A stretch of DNA of 49,392 bases from Pseudomonadota bacterium (GCA_028873095.1 JAGWMU010000002.1:1-49392); one strand, 5' to 3'. Counted from the first letter of the stretch, positions 21,862 to 31,981 are shown. Notes: a model not told the origin generated them from the letters alone. A program made the numbers and translations.

Positions 21862-22922
21862 GCCACGGCTCCCATGTCGTGTTCGGAAAGCACCTGGTCG
21901 ATGATGTCCCGACCGTAGGCGTCGCTCTGCCGCTGTTGCATCTGGCGCAGCGCTGCCGCCCCCATGCCCGGCAGCGCCAACAGCGCCTGCGCGGCCCGGT
22001 AGCGCACCCACCACACCTGGTCGGCCAGCAGCGGCTCCAGGCGCTGGGCGTCGGCTGCCTCGCCGATGCGGCCCAGCGCCGACGCCGCATGCATGCGCAC
22101 GTGCCAGCGCGATGCGCCGAGGAAACCCGCCACCCGCTCGCGATCCTGCTTGTCGCTCACCAGCTGCAGGCAGACCGAGATGGCGTGGTCGTCGATCGAG
22201 CTGTCGAGCAGTTGCCGGATCACCCCTGCGGCATGTCCGGGATCGATGTCGGCCATGAAGCGCACCAGCTTCACCACCGTGCTGGTGTTGGCACGCAGCA
22301 GCGCGTTGTCGAGCTCGCGCACCGCGCTGCCGTCCTCGTTCCGGGCGAGGATGCGCGCCACGTTGCCCGACACCCAGTCGTCGCGTTCCAGGATCATCGG
22401 CACGAACATCGCCATCGCCTGGGGCGGATCCACCTGCCCCAGCGCGTGCGCCGCGCACAGCGAAACGATGGGGCTGCCGTCGTTGAGGAAGGGCACCAGT
22501 TCGTCGAACACGCCATGGTCGCGCAAGTGCCCGAGCGCGATGATCGCCATCGCGCGGTCGTGGTAATTGCCTCGCAACATCGGTCGCGCCGCATCCACCA
22601 GGCCCACGCGATGCCCCAGCGGCAACAGGCGCGCCGAGTCCGGCGGGGACAGCGATTCGTGGGTTGCGTTCCAGGCTTCGATGAAGCCGGCGACATCATC
22701 GCGTCCCAGGCGACGCACCCGCGCCTCTTCCCCTGCCAGCACATGTCGCATCACCTGCAGCCAGTGCTGTTGCGCGCGCTTGTCGCGCAGTTCGCGCCTT
22801 TGCGAACGCGCGCGCAGGAAAACGATGACCGTCAAGAGACTGAAGGCAAGCAACAGGGTGAGCACCGCCACCCAGTACGCCACGGTCAGCAGCATCGCCC
22901 CATTGGCAGGATTTTCCATCAC
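21858..22922 (-). CDS. Membrane-anchored HEAT-repeat protein
   Basis: N-terminal TM AYWVAVLTLLLAFSLLTVIVFL, then repeated helical pairs (LVPFLNDGSPIVSLCAAHALGQV; VRMHAASALGRIGEAADAQRLEPLLADQVWWVRYRAAQALLAL). Confidence 0.78.
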   Translation of the reverse strand: MMENPANGAMLLTVAYWVAVLTLLLAFSLLTVIVFLRARSQRRELRDKRAQQHWLQVMRHVLAGEEARVRRLGRDDVAGFIEAWNATHESLSPPDSARLLPLGHRVGLVDAARPMLRGNYHDRAMAIIALGHLRDHGVFDELVPFLNDGSPIVSLCAAHALGQVDPPQAMAMFVPMILERDDWVSGNVARILARNEDGSAVRELDNALLRANTSTVVKLVRFMADIDPGHAAGVIRQLLDSSIDDHAISVCLQLVSDKQDRERVAGFLGASRWHVRMHAASALGRIGEAADAQRLEPLLADQVWWVRYRAAQALLALPGMGAAALRQMQQRQSDAYGRDIIDQVLSEHDMGAVA

Positions 22923-23356
22923 GCCCCCCTTGTTTTGTCTTTACGGCACGAGCTCAGTCCACGCTCGATACATCCACAACTGGTTCCGGACGCAATGAAC
23001 GGCACCGCGCCCGCCCCCCGAGATCCGCGCGGATCTGCAGCGGCGCATGGCCGGCCATGACCCGATTCTGCACCCGCAAGGGATCGGGCGGGACAGGACA
23101 CGACCGAAAGGCGTCGTCATCGAGGCCCTGGAGCAGGTCCGGCGGGGTGCGCGCATATCCTGGCGCATGGCCGCGCAACGCGCAGCCGCGGTGTACCGCC
23201 CTGACACGGGGGCGCCGACCACGACGAAGGCTCGAGCGCAGCAGGCAGAAAACGGATGCGCCGAAATATGGAAACAAGGACCCTTTCCATGGAGGACACG
23301 TCAGCCGCCTTGTCGGCAATTTGCGAACTGGATCACATTACGTGCAGCAAGATCAC

Positions 23357-23383
23357 GATATAAGCAAGGGTTTGGTCTGTCAA
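23357..23383 (-). promoter_or_regulatory. Candidate sigma70-like promoter for the GT2/YaiO operon
   Basis: Minus strand TTGACA (23383-23378), 15 nt spacer, TATATC (23362-23357). Short spacer; weak call. Confidence 0.3.
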
Positions 23384-23544
23384 CACAGCCGTTTGACTGC
23401 GGTTTCGGGGTTGGGTATTGACTGCATGCGCTCCTCGCCGGACAGGCGCCGGAGCCCCTGCAGGGTCGCCCTCCAGTCATGCGCGCCGCACCAGCGCCGG
23501 CCCAGTCGCGGCTCGCTGGATACGCGGAACGGACCAGTGCATCC

Positions 23545-24141
23545 CTAGACGTTGCGGTGCTTGCCCTTGAAGGGAGCGTAGAACGCGCGCAGGCGGACCA
23601 GATCGGCTTCCATGTCGCCGCTGGTTTCGAACAAGGGTCCGATACCGATGGTCCGATCGGAATAATTGAAGTACGCGGTCACGATCGGTACGCCGGCACC
23701 GTGGGCGATGTGCCAGAACCCGGTTTTCCATCGGGCCACCTGCCGGCGGGTGCCTTCCGGTGCGATAGCCAGCCAGAAGGCGTCGCGTTGCCGGAACTGG
23801 TCGATCATCTGCTCGACCACGCCCTTGGCGACGCCGCGCTCGACGCCCATGCCGCCGAGCCGGCGCAGCAAGCTGCCGAGCGGCCCGCGAAACAATTCCT
23901 GCTTGCCCATGAAATGCACGTCGGCACCTATCGCTACTTTCAGCAGCAGCCCCCAGAAACCGTCCCACCAGGACGAGTGCGGCGCGGCGATCACTACCGC
24001 CCGGGAAACGTCCGGGAACGCGCCCGCGAAGCTCCAGCCGCACAGCCGCAACGCAACACGGCAGGCCTTGCGCCGCAGGCCATCGCGCAATTGCGGCATG
24101 CATGGCGGCAGTTCCGCCGGCGACGGAATGTATCGTTTCAT
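23545..24141 (-). CDS. PlsC-like 1-acyl-glycerol-3-phosphate acyltransferase family protein
   Basis: VVIAAPHSSWWDGFW (HxxxxD), FMGKQELFRGPLG, LAIAPEGTRR. Confidence 0.88.
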   Translation of the reverse strand: MKRYIPSPAELPPCMPQLRDGLRRKACRVALRLCGWSFAGAFPDVSRAVVIAAPHSSWWDGFWGLLLKVAIGADVHFMGKQELFRGPLGSLLRRLGGMGVERGVAKGVVEQMIDQFRQRDAFWLAIAPEGTRRQVARWKTGFWHIAHGAGVPIVTAYFNYSDRTIGIGPLFETSGDMEADLVRLRAFYAPFKGKHRNV

Positions 24142-24560
24142 TCCATGTCCGGTTTGCGCGAGCGGGTTTGCTTGATTTTTCCGCGCTGCAGCTTGCCGAC
24201 CAGCCGGCGCTCCTTCGAGGCACGGGTCGGCCGCGTGGCAAGCCTTTTCCGGGGCGGCACCAGCACGTCGCGAATGATCCCGGCCAGCCGTTCGCGTGCA
24301 TCGTCGCGGTTGCGGGCCTGTTCGCGGAAGCGACGCGACTGGATCACCAGCACGCCTTCGACGGTCAAGCGGCGATCGCGCCGCGCCAGCAGCCGCGTAC
24401 GCAGCTCCTCCGGCAGCGACGGCGAATTGATCACGTCGAAGCGCAGTTCCACCGCACTCTCGGTTCGGTTGACATGCTGCCCGCCCGGGCCATCGGCGCG
24501 CAGGAAGCGCTCGACCAGCTCCGACTCGGGCAGGAAGATGTCTTTGCTGACGGTCAACAT
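24138..24560 (-). CDS. arfB: ArfB-type ribosome rescue peptidyl-tRNA hydrolase
   Basis: FLRADGPGGQHVNRTESAVELRFDV (GGQ) with basic C-terminal tail RLVGKLQRGKIKQTRSRKP. Confidence 0.9.
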   Translation of the reverse strand: MLTVSKDIFLPESELVERFLRADGPGGQHVNRTESAVELRFDVINSPSLPEELRTRLLARRDRRLTVEGVLVIQSRRFREQARNRDDARERLAGIIRDVLVPPRKRLATRPTRASKERRLVGKLQRGKIKQTRSRKPDME

Positions 24561-24654
24561 GGACGGAAGTGTAGGGGGAGCGGCGAGAAGTGAGTAGATG
24601 GGGTGAGGAGCGAGAGGTGGGGGCGCCGCGCTCGTGGTTTTCTCTCGCTCCGCT

Positions 24655-25362
24655 TCACTCACTGCTCGCCTTCAGCGTCCAGCCGAAGCGTGCAAGCAGT
24701 TCCGCATACGCGGCGTCCAGTGGCGCCTCGATCTCCATCAGGGCACCCGTTGCCGGATGCGCGAAGCGCAGCCGCCACGCATGCAGCAGCATGCGGTGGC
24801 AACCGAAGTGCTGCTTGTAAAGCCGGTTGTGGTCGCCGCGGCCGTGCTGGCAGTCGCCGATGACCGGATGGTGGATATGCGCCAGATGCTTGCGGATCTG
24901 GCGGAAGCGGCCGCTCTCCGGCTCGGCCAGCAACAGGGCGTAGCGCTGCTGCGGGTAGCGGCCCAGCGCGATCGGCACCTCGACCGTGGCCAGCCGCTCG
25001 TAGTGGGTGCGCGCTTCACGGCGCGGGCCGGTTTCGCGCGAACCGGGCAGCGGATAGTCGACCAGGCCCTGCGCCGGCTCCGGCCAGCCACGCACCACGG
25101 CGAGATACTTCTTGCGCAGGTGGCGACCCATGAACTGCTCGCCCAGCCGCGCGGCGATATCGCGGCTGCGCGCCACCAACAGCACGCCGCTGGTGGCGCG
25201 GTCGAGCCGATGTGCCAGGTGCACGCTGCCGCCGAGCTGTTCGCGCAGCCGGTCGACCAGGAACTCCTCGGCATTGCCGACCATCCTCGAGCGATGCACG
25301 GCCAGGTTCGCCGGCTTGTTGACCGCGATCAGCGCGTCGTCCTGGTGGAGAATTTCAAGCAT
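24655..25362 (-). CDS. truC: RluA-family pseudouridine synthase (TruC-like)
   Basis: MLEILHQDDALIAVNKPANLAVHRS...HLAHRLDRATSGVLLVARS...HIHHPVIGDCQHGRGDHNR. Confidence 0.85.
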   Translation of the reverse strand: MLEILHQDDALIAVNKPANLAVHRSRMVGNAEEFLVDRLREQLGGSVHLAHRLDRATSGVLLVARSRDIAARLGEQFMGRHLRKKYLAVVRGWPEPAQGLVDYPLPGSRETGPRREARTHYERLATVEVPIALGRYPQQRYALLLAEPESGRFRQIRKHLAHIHHPVIGDCQHGRGDHNRLYKQHFGCHRMLLHAWRLRFAHPATGALMEIEAPLDAAYAELLARFGWTLKASSE

Positions 25363-25386
25363 GCCGGTTGCCGAATGATGACTGCC

Positions 25387-25463
25387 GTAGGAGCGCACCC
25401 TGTGCGCGAAAGCTCATTGCAGCGGCCGTGACGAGCGCTTTCGCGCACAGGGTGCGCTCCTAC
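25387..25463. repeat. REP/BIME: head-to-head inverted GTAG REP pair
   Basis: GTAGGAGCGCACCCTGTGCGCGAA (25387-25410) and TTCGCGCACAGGGTGCGCTCCTAC (25440-25463). Confidence 0.92.
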
Positions 25464-25479
25464 GGCAAGCCACCAGGCA

Positions 25480-27129
25480 TCAGCGCGAACGCGGCCAGCC
25501 GACCACGAATGCCAGCATGCCGGCGCCGGCGGCGAGCAGCGGCGGCCAGATCCCGTGCGGCGGCGCCAGCGTCCACAACAGCGCGGCGTCGATCAGCAGG
25601 GCGCCGCCGAGCAGGCCGCAGGCAAGCAGTTTGTGCTGGCGCCGGGCATCCTCGCGCTGCATCTGCAGCGCCTGCGGATCGCCGAGCGTGCGCAGTTCGC
25701 CGCGGCCGAGCTGGCGCAATGCCTCGCCGACCAGTTCGGGAAACTGCGGCGCATTGTGCAGCCATTCGGGCAGCCGCTTGCGCACGTCGCGCAGGGTGCG
25801 CAGCGGGCTGCAGCGTTCGCGCAGGATGCGTTTCAGCACCGGATGCGCAACCGCCCAGATGTCGATCTGCGGATCGAGCATGCGCCCGACGCCTTCGATG
25901 TTGAGCAGGGTCTTCTGCAGCAGGATCAGTTGCGGCTGCAGGGTCAGCTCGAAGCGGCGCGCGGTCTGGAACAGCTTCATCAGCAGTTCGGCCAGCGAGA
26001 TCTGCGACAGCGGGCGGGTGAAGTACGGTTCGCACACGGTGCGCACCGCCGCCTCGAGTTCGTCCAGCCGGACCGCGGCCGGCATCCATCCGGCGGCGAC
26101 GTGCAACTGCGCGATGCGGGCGTAGTCGCGCTCGAACAGCGCGATGAAGTTCTGCGCCAGCCAGTACTGGTCGGCCTGGGGCAGCGAACCCATGATGCCG
26201 AAATCGAGGGCGATGAAACGCGGCTCGGCGATTCGCGCCGGATCGACCCAGATATTGCCGGGATGCGCGTCGGCGTGGAAGAAATTGTCGCGGAACACCT
26301 GCTCGTAGAACACCCGCACGCCCTTGACGGCCAGCGCCTTGCGATCGATGCCGGCGGCGTCGATCGCGGCGATGTCGTCGCTGCTGATGCCGTACACGCG
26401 CTCCAGAGTCAGCACCCGCCGGGCGGTCAGTTCCCAGTACACGGCCGGCACGTAGAGGTCGACGCCGCTGGCGAAGTTGCGCTTGAGCAGGCTCGCGCTG
26501 GCGCCCTCGCGCTGCAGGTCCAGCTCGTTCTCCAGCATCTTCTCGACTTCGGCCACCACGTCGAGCGGGCGGATCTTGTCGGCCTTCGGATGCCAGCGTC
26601 GGGCCAGCTCGCCGAGCGAGCGCAGCAGCCGCACGTCGCGGTCGATCTGCGCGTCGATGCCCGGACGCAACACCTTGACCACCACTTCGCGGCCGTCGTG
26701 CAGCGTGGCCGCGTGGACCTGGGCGATCGAGGCGGAGGCGAGCGGAGTCTCGTCGAAGCGGGCGTAGAGGTGATCGATCGGAAATCTGAGTTCGCTCTCG
26801 ACGATGGCGCGCGCCTCGCTGCCGGCGAACGGGGCGACCTGGTCCTGCAGCAGCGACAGCTCGTCGGCGATGTCCCGCGGGATCAGGTCGCGCCGCGTCG
26901 ACAGCACCTGGCCGGCCTTGACGAAGATCGGCCCCAGTTCGGTCAGCGCCAGCCGCAGCCGCTCGCCGCGCGGCAGCTCGCGCACGTCGACGCGAGGCCG
27001 CGCCAGCAGGGGGCGCAGCAGTTTCAGCGGACGATACAGATGGGCGGCGTCGACCAGGTCGTCGAGACGGTACGCCAGCAGCACCGAGGCGACGCGCAGC
27101 AGCCGCGGCACGATTTTCAGCGGGGTCAC
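25480..27129 (-). CDS. ubiB: UbiB (ABC1/AarF atypical kinase), ubiquinone biosynthesis
   Basis: [75 protein letters not shown]. Confidence 0.95.
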   Translation of the reverse strand: MTPLKIVPRLLRVASVLLAYRLDDLVDAAHLYRPLKLLRPLLARPRVDVRELPRGERLRLALTELGPIFVKAGQVLSTRRDLIPRDIADELSLLQDQVAPFAGSEARAIVESELRFPIDHLYARFDETPLASASIAQVHAATLHDGREVVVKVLRPGIDAQIDRDVRLLRSLGELARRWHPKADKIRPLDVVAEVEKMLENELDLQREGASASLLKRNFASGVDLYVPAVYWELTARRVLTLERVYGISSDDIAAIDAAGIDRKALAVKGVRVFYEQVFRDNFFHADAHPGNIWVDPARIAEPRFIALDFGIMGSLPQADQYWLAQNFIALFERDYARIAQLHVAAGWMPAAVRLDELEAAVRTVCEPYFTRPLSQISLAELLMKLFQTARRFELTLQPQLILLQKTLLNIEGVGRMLDPQIDIWAVAHPVLKRILRERCSPLRTLRDVRKRLPEWLHNAPQFPELVGEALRQLGRGELRTLGDPQALQMQREDARRQHKLLACGLLGGALLIDAALLWTLAPPHGIWPPLLAAGAGMLAFVVGWPRSR

Positions 27130-27779
27130 GCGACGTTGCCCTGCAGCCGCCTGGCCAGTCGCTGCACGCGCGACTGCAACCGCTCGCTACGCTCGCGCAG
27201 GGCATCCACGCCATCGAGGAAGTCCTCGACCTCGCCCGGCGCGATCGCGACGCGGGCCTCGTCGCGCAGCCAGTCGGCACCGTCCTCGACGAGATGGGCG
27301 GCGGTTTCGCGTGCGTGGTCCAGCCCCTCGCGGACCGCCCTGGCCAGCGGCACGCCGATGACGTCGCCGAACGTGCGGGCGAACGCTTCCTCGAAATCCG
27401 GGGCGAACTTGCCGGCGAGCTTTGCCAACCGGCGCGCCAGCTCGGCGTCGCCGGCGATCTCCACCTTGCCCGGCGCGACGCCGTCGTCGTCGCGCTTGAA
27501 CAGCATCGCCAGCAAGCTGCCCGGCGTGGCGGCGACGCGCAGCTGGTTGTCTGGCTGTGGCGGCCCGACTTTCAGGCAGCCGTCATCGGCGACCGTCACC
27601 GCCAACGCGATTTCCGGTCCGCGCAGGTGCAGCTGCACGCTGCGTCCATTCAATACGCCGAGCTTCTGCCGGGTCTCGGGATCGAGCGACAGCGTGTGAT
27701 TGAGCGCGGTTTCCAGCGCGCGTCCGGCCAGCTTGCGCAGCGGTTGCGGCAACCAGGAGTTGGGGGCGACGACGTTCAT
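27126..27779 (-). CDS. ubiJ: UbiJ (SCP2-domain ubiquinone biosynthesis accessory factor)
   Basis: SCP2-like N-terminus with coiled-coil C-terminus, overlapping ubiB by 4 nt. Confidence 0.85.
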   Translation of the reverse strand: MNVVAPNSWLPQPLRKLAGRALETALNHTLSLDPETRQKLGVLNGRSVQLHLRGPEIALAVTVADDGCLKVGPPQPDNQLRVAATPGSLLAMLFKRDDDGVAPGKVEIAGDAELARRLAKLAGKFAPDFEEAFARTFGDVIGVPLARAVREGLDHARETAAHLVEDGADWLRDEARVAIAPGEVEDFLDGVDALRERSERLQSRVQRLARRLQGNVA

Positions 27780-28106
27780 CCGCTCATTGTAGCCGCGCCG
27801 AACGTCATCCGGAGCGGACCACGCCGATGATCGTACGCGGCGCCGCCGTGCGTGCACGGGTCGCGATGCGTCGGCGGCTCCATCGATCGCGATAGCGCCG
27901 GAACACTTCGGTCCGGCCGGTTCGAAGACGTCGCACGGGATCCCTGTGCGAGCCTGCAAGCACGTCGTGGCGGGTCCCTGCGCAAGCTGAACGAAGCTTG
28001 TACTGACCGCACCGCTGGGCTATGTTGGCCCGCCGTCGCCGATGCCGTCCGCTACATCCGCTGCGCCGTTGAATAAGCGGGCGGCATCATTAACAAGGGG
28101 AACTTG

Positions 28107-29633
28107 ATGATACGGAATTTGTTTGCCACCCACACCATCGAGGCCATGCCTCATGTGGACGCCGGCGAGCCGGCCGAGGGCAGCCTGCAAGGCGAGGCCA
28201 CGCTGAAGCGGGTGCTGACCGCGCGACACCTGGTGATGCTCGGGATCGGCGCCGTGATCGGCGCCGGCATTTTCGTGCTCACCGGCACGGCTGCCGCGCA
28301 ATTCGCGGGTCCGGCGCTGGTCCTCAGCTTCGTGATGGCGGGCCTGGCATGCGGCCTCGCCGGATTGTGCTACGCCGAGTTTGCGGCGATGTTGCCGGTG
28401 TCGGGCAGTGCGTATTCGTATTCGTACGCGACGTTGGGCGAAGTGGTCGCATGGTTCGTCGGCTGGAACCTGGTGCTGGAATACCTGTTCGCGGCATCGA
28501 CGGTGGCGGTCGGCTGGTCGGGCTATTTCAACGAGCTGCTGAGCATGCTCGGTTCGTTGACCGGCTGGCACTTCGCATTGCCGCCCGAGCTGGCCTCGGC
28601 CCCCTTCACGTTCAACGATGCCGGCCATCTGGTCGCCACCGGCACAATGATCAACCTGCCGGCGATCCTGATCGTCGGTGCGATCAGCTGGCTCGTCTAC
28701 CGTGGCATCAGCCAGTCGGCAACGGTCAACGCGATCATCGTCGGCATCAAGGTGATCGTGATCCTGCTGTTTCTGGCGGTGACGTTCCAGTACATCCACC
28801 CGTCGTTCTGGCATCCGTTCGTGCCAGCCAATGAAGGCGGCTCCCGGTTCGGCTGGAGCGGCGTGGTCCGCGGGGCAACCCTGGTGTTCTTCGCCTATAT
28901 CGGTTTCGATGCCGTTTCCACCGCCGCCGGCGAAGCGAAGAACCCGCAGCGCGACATGCCTATCGGCATCCTCGGTTCGCTGTTCGTCTGCACGCTGCTG
29001 TATATCGCGATGGCGGCGACGATGACCGGCATCGCACCGTTCCGCATGCTCAACACGCCGGAGCCGGTGGCCACCGCGCTCAATTACGTGCTGGGCACGG
29101 TCGCCGCGGGCAGCACGGCAAGCCATGTGCTGGGTACGCTGAAGGTATTCGTGGTGTTTGCCGCCCTGGCGGGCCTGAGTTCGGTGGTGCTGGTGATGCT
29201 GATGGGGCAGCCGCGCATCTTCTACGCGATGTCGCGCGACGGGCTGCTGCCGAAGGCGCTGGGCCGCGTGCATCCGAAACACCGCACGCCCTATGTCGGC
29301 ACCATCATCGTCGGCCTGGTCGCGGCGACGCTGGCGGGCCTGTTCCCGGTCGACGTGCTCGGGGATCTGGTTTCGATGGGCACGCTGCTGGCGTTCGCGA
29401 CCGTGTGCATCGGGGTGCTGGTGCTGCGTCGCACGCGGCCGGAACTGCCGCGCGCATTCCGCGTACCCGTGCCGTGGCTGATCTGCCCGCTGGGTGCGGC
29501 CGCCTGCCTGTTCCTGTTCTGGCAGGCCTTCGAGACCCGCTGGTGGCTGATCCTCGGCTGGACCGCGATCGGCTTCCTGATCTACGGGTTCTACGGTTAC
29601 CGCAACAGCAAGCTGCGTCCGAACGCGCATTGA
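28107..29633 (+). CDS. APC-superfamily amino acid permease (CAT-like), copy 1
   Basis: LKRVLTARHLVMLGIGAVIGAGIFVLTGTAAAQFAGPALVLSFV...; 12+ TM. Confidence 0.93.
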   Translation: MIRNLFATHTIEAMPHVDAGEPAEGSLQGEATLKRVLTARHLVMLGIGAVIGAGIFVLTGTAAAQFAGPALVLSFVMAGLACGLAGLCYAEFAAMLPVSGSAYSYSYATLGEVVAWFVGWNLVLEYLFAASTVAVGWSGYFNELLSMLGSLTGWHFALPPELASAPFTFNDAGHLVATGTMINLPAILIVGAISWLVYRGISQSATVNAIIVGIKVIVILLFLAVTFQYIHPSFWHPFVPANEGGSRFGWSGVVRGATLVFFAYIGFDAVSTAAGEAKNPQRDMPIGILGSLFVCTLLYIAMAATMTGIAPFRMLNTPEPVATALNYVLGTVAAGSTASHVLGTLKVFVVFAALAGLSSVVLVMLMGQPRIFYAMSRDGLLPKALGRVHPKHRTPYVGTIIVGLVAATLAGLFPVDVLGDLVSMGTLLAFATVCIGVLVLRRTRPELPRAFRVPVPWLICPLGAAACLFLFWQAFETRWWLILGWTAIGFLIYGFYGYRNSKLRPNAH

Positions 29634-29724
29634 AAATGCGGGGGCCGGCATCCGCACCGCCGGCCGCTGTTCCACTGCGTCACTGCCCGAATCCGGCCAC
29701 ACCGCTTCCCTGCGACGAGATCCC

Positions 29725-31179
29725 ATGCTCAAGCAATTACTTGCCCGCAAGACCGATTTCACCGATGCCGACGACGCGCACGGCCCCACCTTGCGCCGCA
29801 CCCTGGGTCCGTGGGGACTGACCGCGCTCGGGATCGGCGCGGTGATCGGCGGCGGCATCTTCGTGATCACCGGCCAGGCGGCCGCCGACCACGCCGGCCC
29901 GGCCGTGATCCTGTCGTTCATATTGGCCGCGATCACCAGCACTTTCACCGCGCTGTGCTACGCCGAATTCGCCACCATGATCCCGGTCGCGGGCAGCGCC
30001 TACTCGTATGCCTATGCCACGCTCGGCGAACTGATGGCATGGTTCATCGGCTGGAACCTGGTCCTGGAATACGGCGTCTCCGCCTCGGCGGTGGCGGTGA
30101 GCTGGACCGGCTATTTCCAGAGCCTGCTCAGCCACGTCGGACAAACCTTCCACATGGATCTGAGCCTGCCCGCGTCGCTGACCAATGCGCCGCTGGCCTT
30201 CACCGCGGACCATCATCTGATTGTCACCGGCGCACTGTTCAACCTGCCGGCGGTCGTGCTGATCACCCTGCTGACGTGGATCTGCTATGTCGGCATCCGC
30301 GAATCGAGCCTGACCAATGCCGTGATGGTGGCGCTCAAGGTCAGCCTGATCGCGCTGGTCATCGTGGTCGGCTGGCGCTACGTCGACCCGTCCAACTGGC
30401 ATCCGTTCGTGCCCGCCCCGCAGGGCGACAAGTACGGCTGGGGCGGCGTGCTGCGCGGGGCGGCGATGGTGTTCTTCGCCTATATCGGTTTCGAAGCGAC
30501 CTCGACGGCGGCGCAGGAATCGCGCAACCCGCAACGGGATCTGCCCATCGCCATCCTGGCCTCGCTGGCCATCTGCACGGTGCTCTACATCGCGATGGCC
30601 GCGGTGATGACCGGCCTGACCTCGTACACCTTGCTGGGCACCGACGAACCGGTGGTGACCGCCCTGCAGGGGCACCCGACCCTGGGATGGCTGCGCTGGC
30701 TGGTGGAGATCGGCGCGATGCTCGGACTGGCGTCGGTCGTGCTGGTGATGATCATCGCCCAACCGCGCATCTTCATGATCATGGGACGCGACGGCATGCT
30801 GCCCAGGGTGTTCACGCGGATTCACCCGAAGCATCGCACGCCGTATCTGAACACGCTGATCACCGGCGCCGGCATCGGCCTGCTCGCCGCGATCTTCCCG
30901 CTGGACATCCTGGCCGATCTGGTTTCGATGGGCACGCTGATCGCGTTCATCGCCGTCTGCGGCGGCGTGTGGATATTGCGGCACACCCAGCCGGAGTTGC
31001 CACGCACGTTCCGCGTGCCGTGGGCGCCGGTGATCTGCACGCTGGGCATCCTCAGCTGCCTGGCCCTGTTGAGCACCATGGCCTGGTACAACTGGACCCT
31101 GATGGTGGTCTGGACCCTGATCGGGCTGGTGATCTATTTCGCCTACAGCTACCGGCACAGCCATCTGCGTTGCCCGTAG
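29725..31179 (+). CDS. APC-superfamily amino acid permease (CAT-like), copy 2
   Basis: LRRTLGPWGLTALGIGAVIGGGIFVITGQAAADHAGPAVILSFI; colinear paralog of the upstream gene. Confidence 0.93.
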   Translation: MLKQLLARKTDFTDADDAHGPTLRRTLGPWGLTALGIGAVIGGGIFVITGQAAADHAGPAVILSFILAAITSTFTALCYAEFATMIPVAGSAYSYAYATLGELMAWFIGWNLVLEYGVSASAVAVSWTGYFQSLLSHVGQTFHMDLSLPASLTNAPLAFTADHHLIVTGALFNLPAVVLITLLTWICYVGIRESSLTNAVMVALKVSLIALVIVVGWRYVDPSNWHPFVPAPQGDKYGWGGVLRGAAMVFFAYIGFEATSTAAQESRNPQRDLPIAILASLAICTVLYIAMAAVMTGLTSYTLLGTDEPVVTALQGHPTLGWLRWLVEIGAMLGLASVVLVMIIAQPRIFMIMGRDGMLPRVFTRIHPKHRTPYLNTLITGAGIGLLAAIFPLDILADLVSMGTLIAFIAVCGGVWILRHTQPELPRTFRVPWAPVICTLGILSCLALLSTMAWYNWTLMVVWTLIGLVIYFAYSYRHSHLRCP

Positions 31180-31603
31180 CGTCTCAGCGGCATCTTCTTC
31201 GAACGCCGCCTAAAAGTCGTTATTCACACCAAAATCCGTGCAACGAGTTTTTCTTTGCGCCTGACAGATCGGGCAGAAAATACCACGCAATTGCTATGCA
31301 AGACATTGATTTCAATTGACTTAACGAGATTTTCTCAAGAGAAATCATGCGGCCGATCGCCCATTCGGCCAAGGCGGGAGTATCATCCTCAGTCCGCGGG
31401 TTGATCACTTGGCAGTGGGCCCCGGATCGCCGCCCGGCGCGTCAGGTGGGTAAGCTCCTCAGCCTGACGCGTCGGGCAGCACTTTCAGGGCGACCCACTC
31501 GAGGCGCCCCACGCCGCTGGCGCAACCACCCCGCCGCCGCACCCGCAAACCTGCCGCACCCGGCATCCGGCACGCAGAAGCCGTCGTCGGGCTGCACATG
31601 CGA

Positions 31604-31627
31604 AAAGGCCGGCAGATGCCGGCCTTT
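31604..31627 (-). terminator. Rho-independent terminator downstream of the HiPIP gene
   Basis: AAAGGCCGGC-AGAT-GCCGGCCTTT perfect 10 bp stem; minus strand continues TTTTCG. Confidence 0.8.
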
Positions 31628-31648
31628 GGCTTCTCCGCACGAAGAAAA

Positions 31649-31981
31649 TCAAGCCTGCTTCGGGGTGTGCGAGATGCACCAGCCCTTCGCGTTCACCGAC
31701 TTGCCCGGGAACAGCCGGCATGGACCGCGACCCGTGCTGGCGCCAGTGTAGAACTGGCAATTGGCGCAGTCGGCGCCGGCGGTGTGCTTGGGATTGGTTG
31801 TTTTGCTGGCGTCCTCCACGTAGCCCAGCGCCTTGGCGGTCGGGTCGCTCTCGGACAACGGCGGCAAGTCGGCCGCTTCAGCAAAACGCGGCACACCGCC
31901 CATGACCGCGACAGCCACGGTGGTACCTGCCGCCACCTTGAGGAATCGGCGGCGTGATTCGATATCTTTCTGGTTCGACAT
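31649..31981 (-). CDS. High-potential iron-sulfur protein (HiPIP), Tat-exported
   Basis: RRRFLKVAAGTTVAVAVMGG Tat signal; CANCQFYTG...GPCRLFPGKSVNAKGWCISH. Confidence 0.92.
   Translation of the reverse strand: MSNQKDIESRRRFLKVAAGTTVAVAVMGGVPRFAEAADLPPLSESDPTAKALGYVEDASKTTNPKHTAGADCANCQFYTGASTGRGPCRLFPGKSVNAKGWCISHTPKQA

Noticed and set aside
23057-23548. Overlapping plus-strand ORFs in the 22.9-23.5 kb gap
   Set aside because: No ribosome site, no domain, compositionally like shadow ORFs; treated as non-coding.
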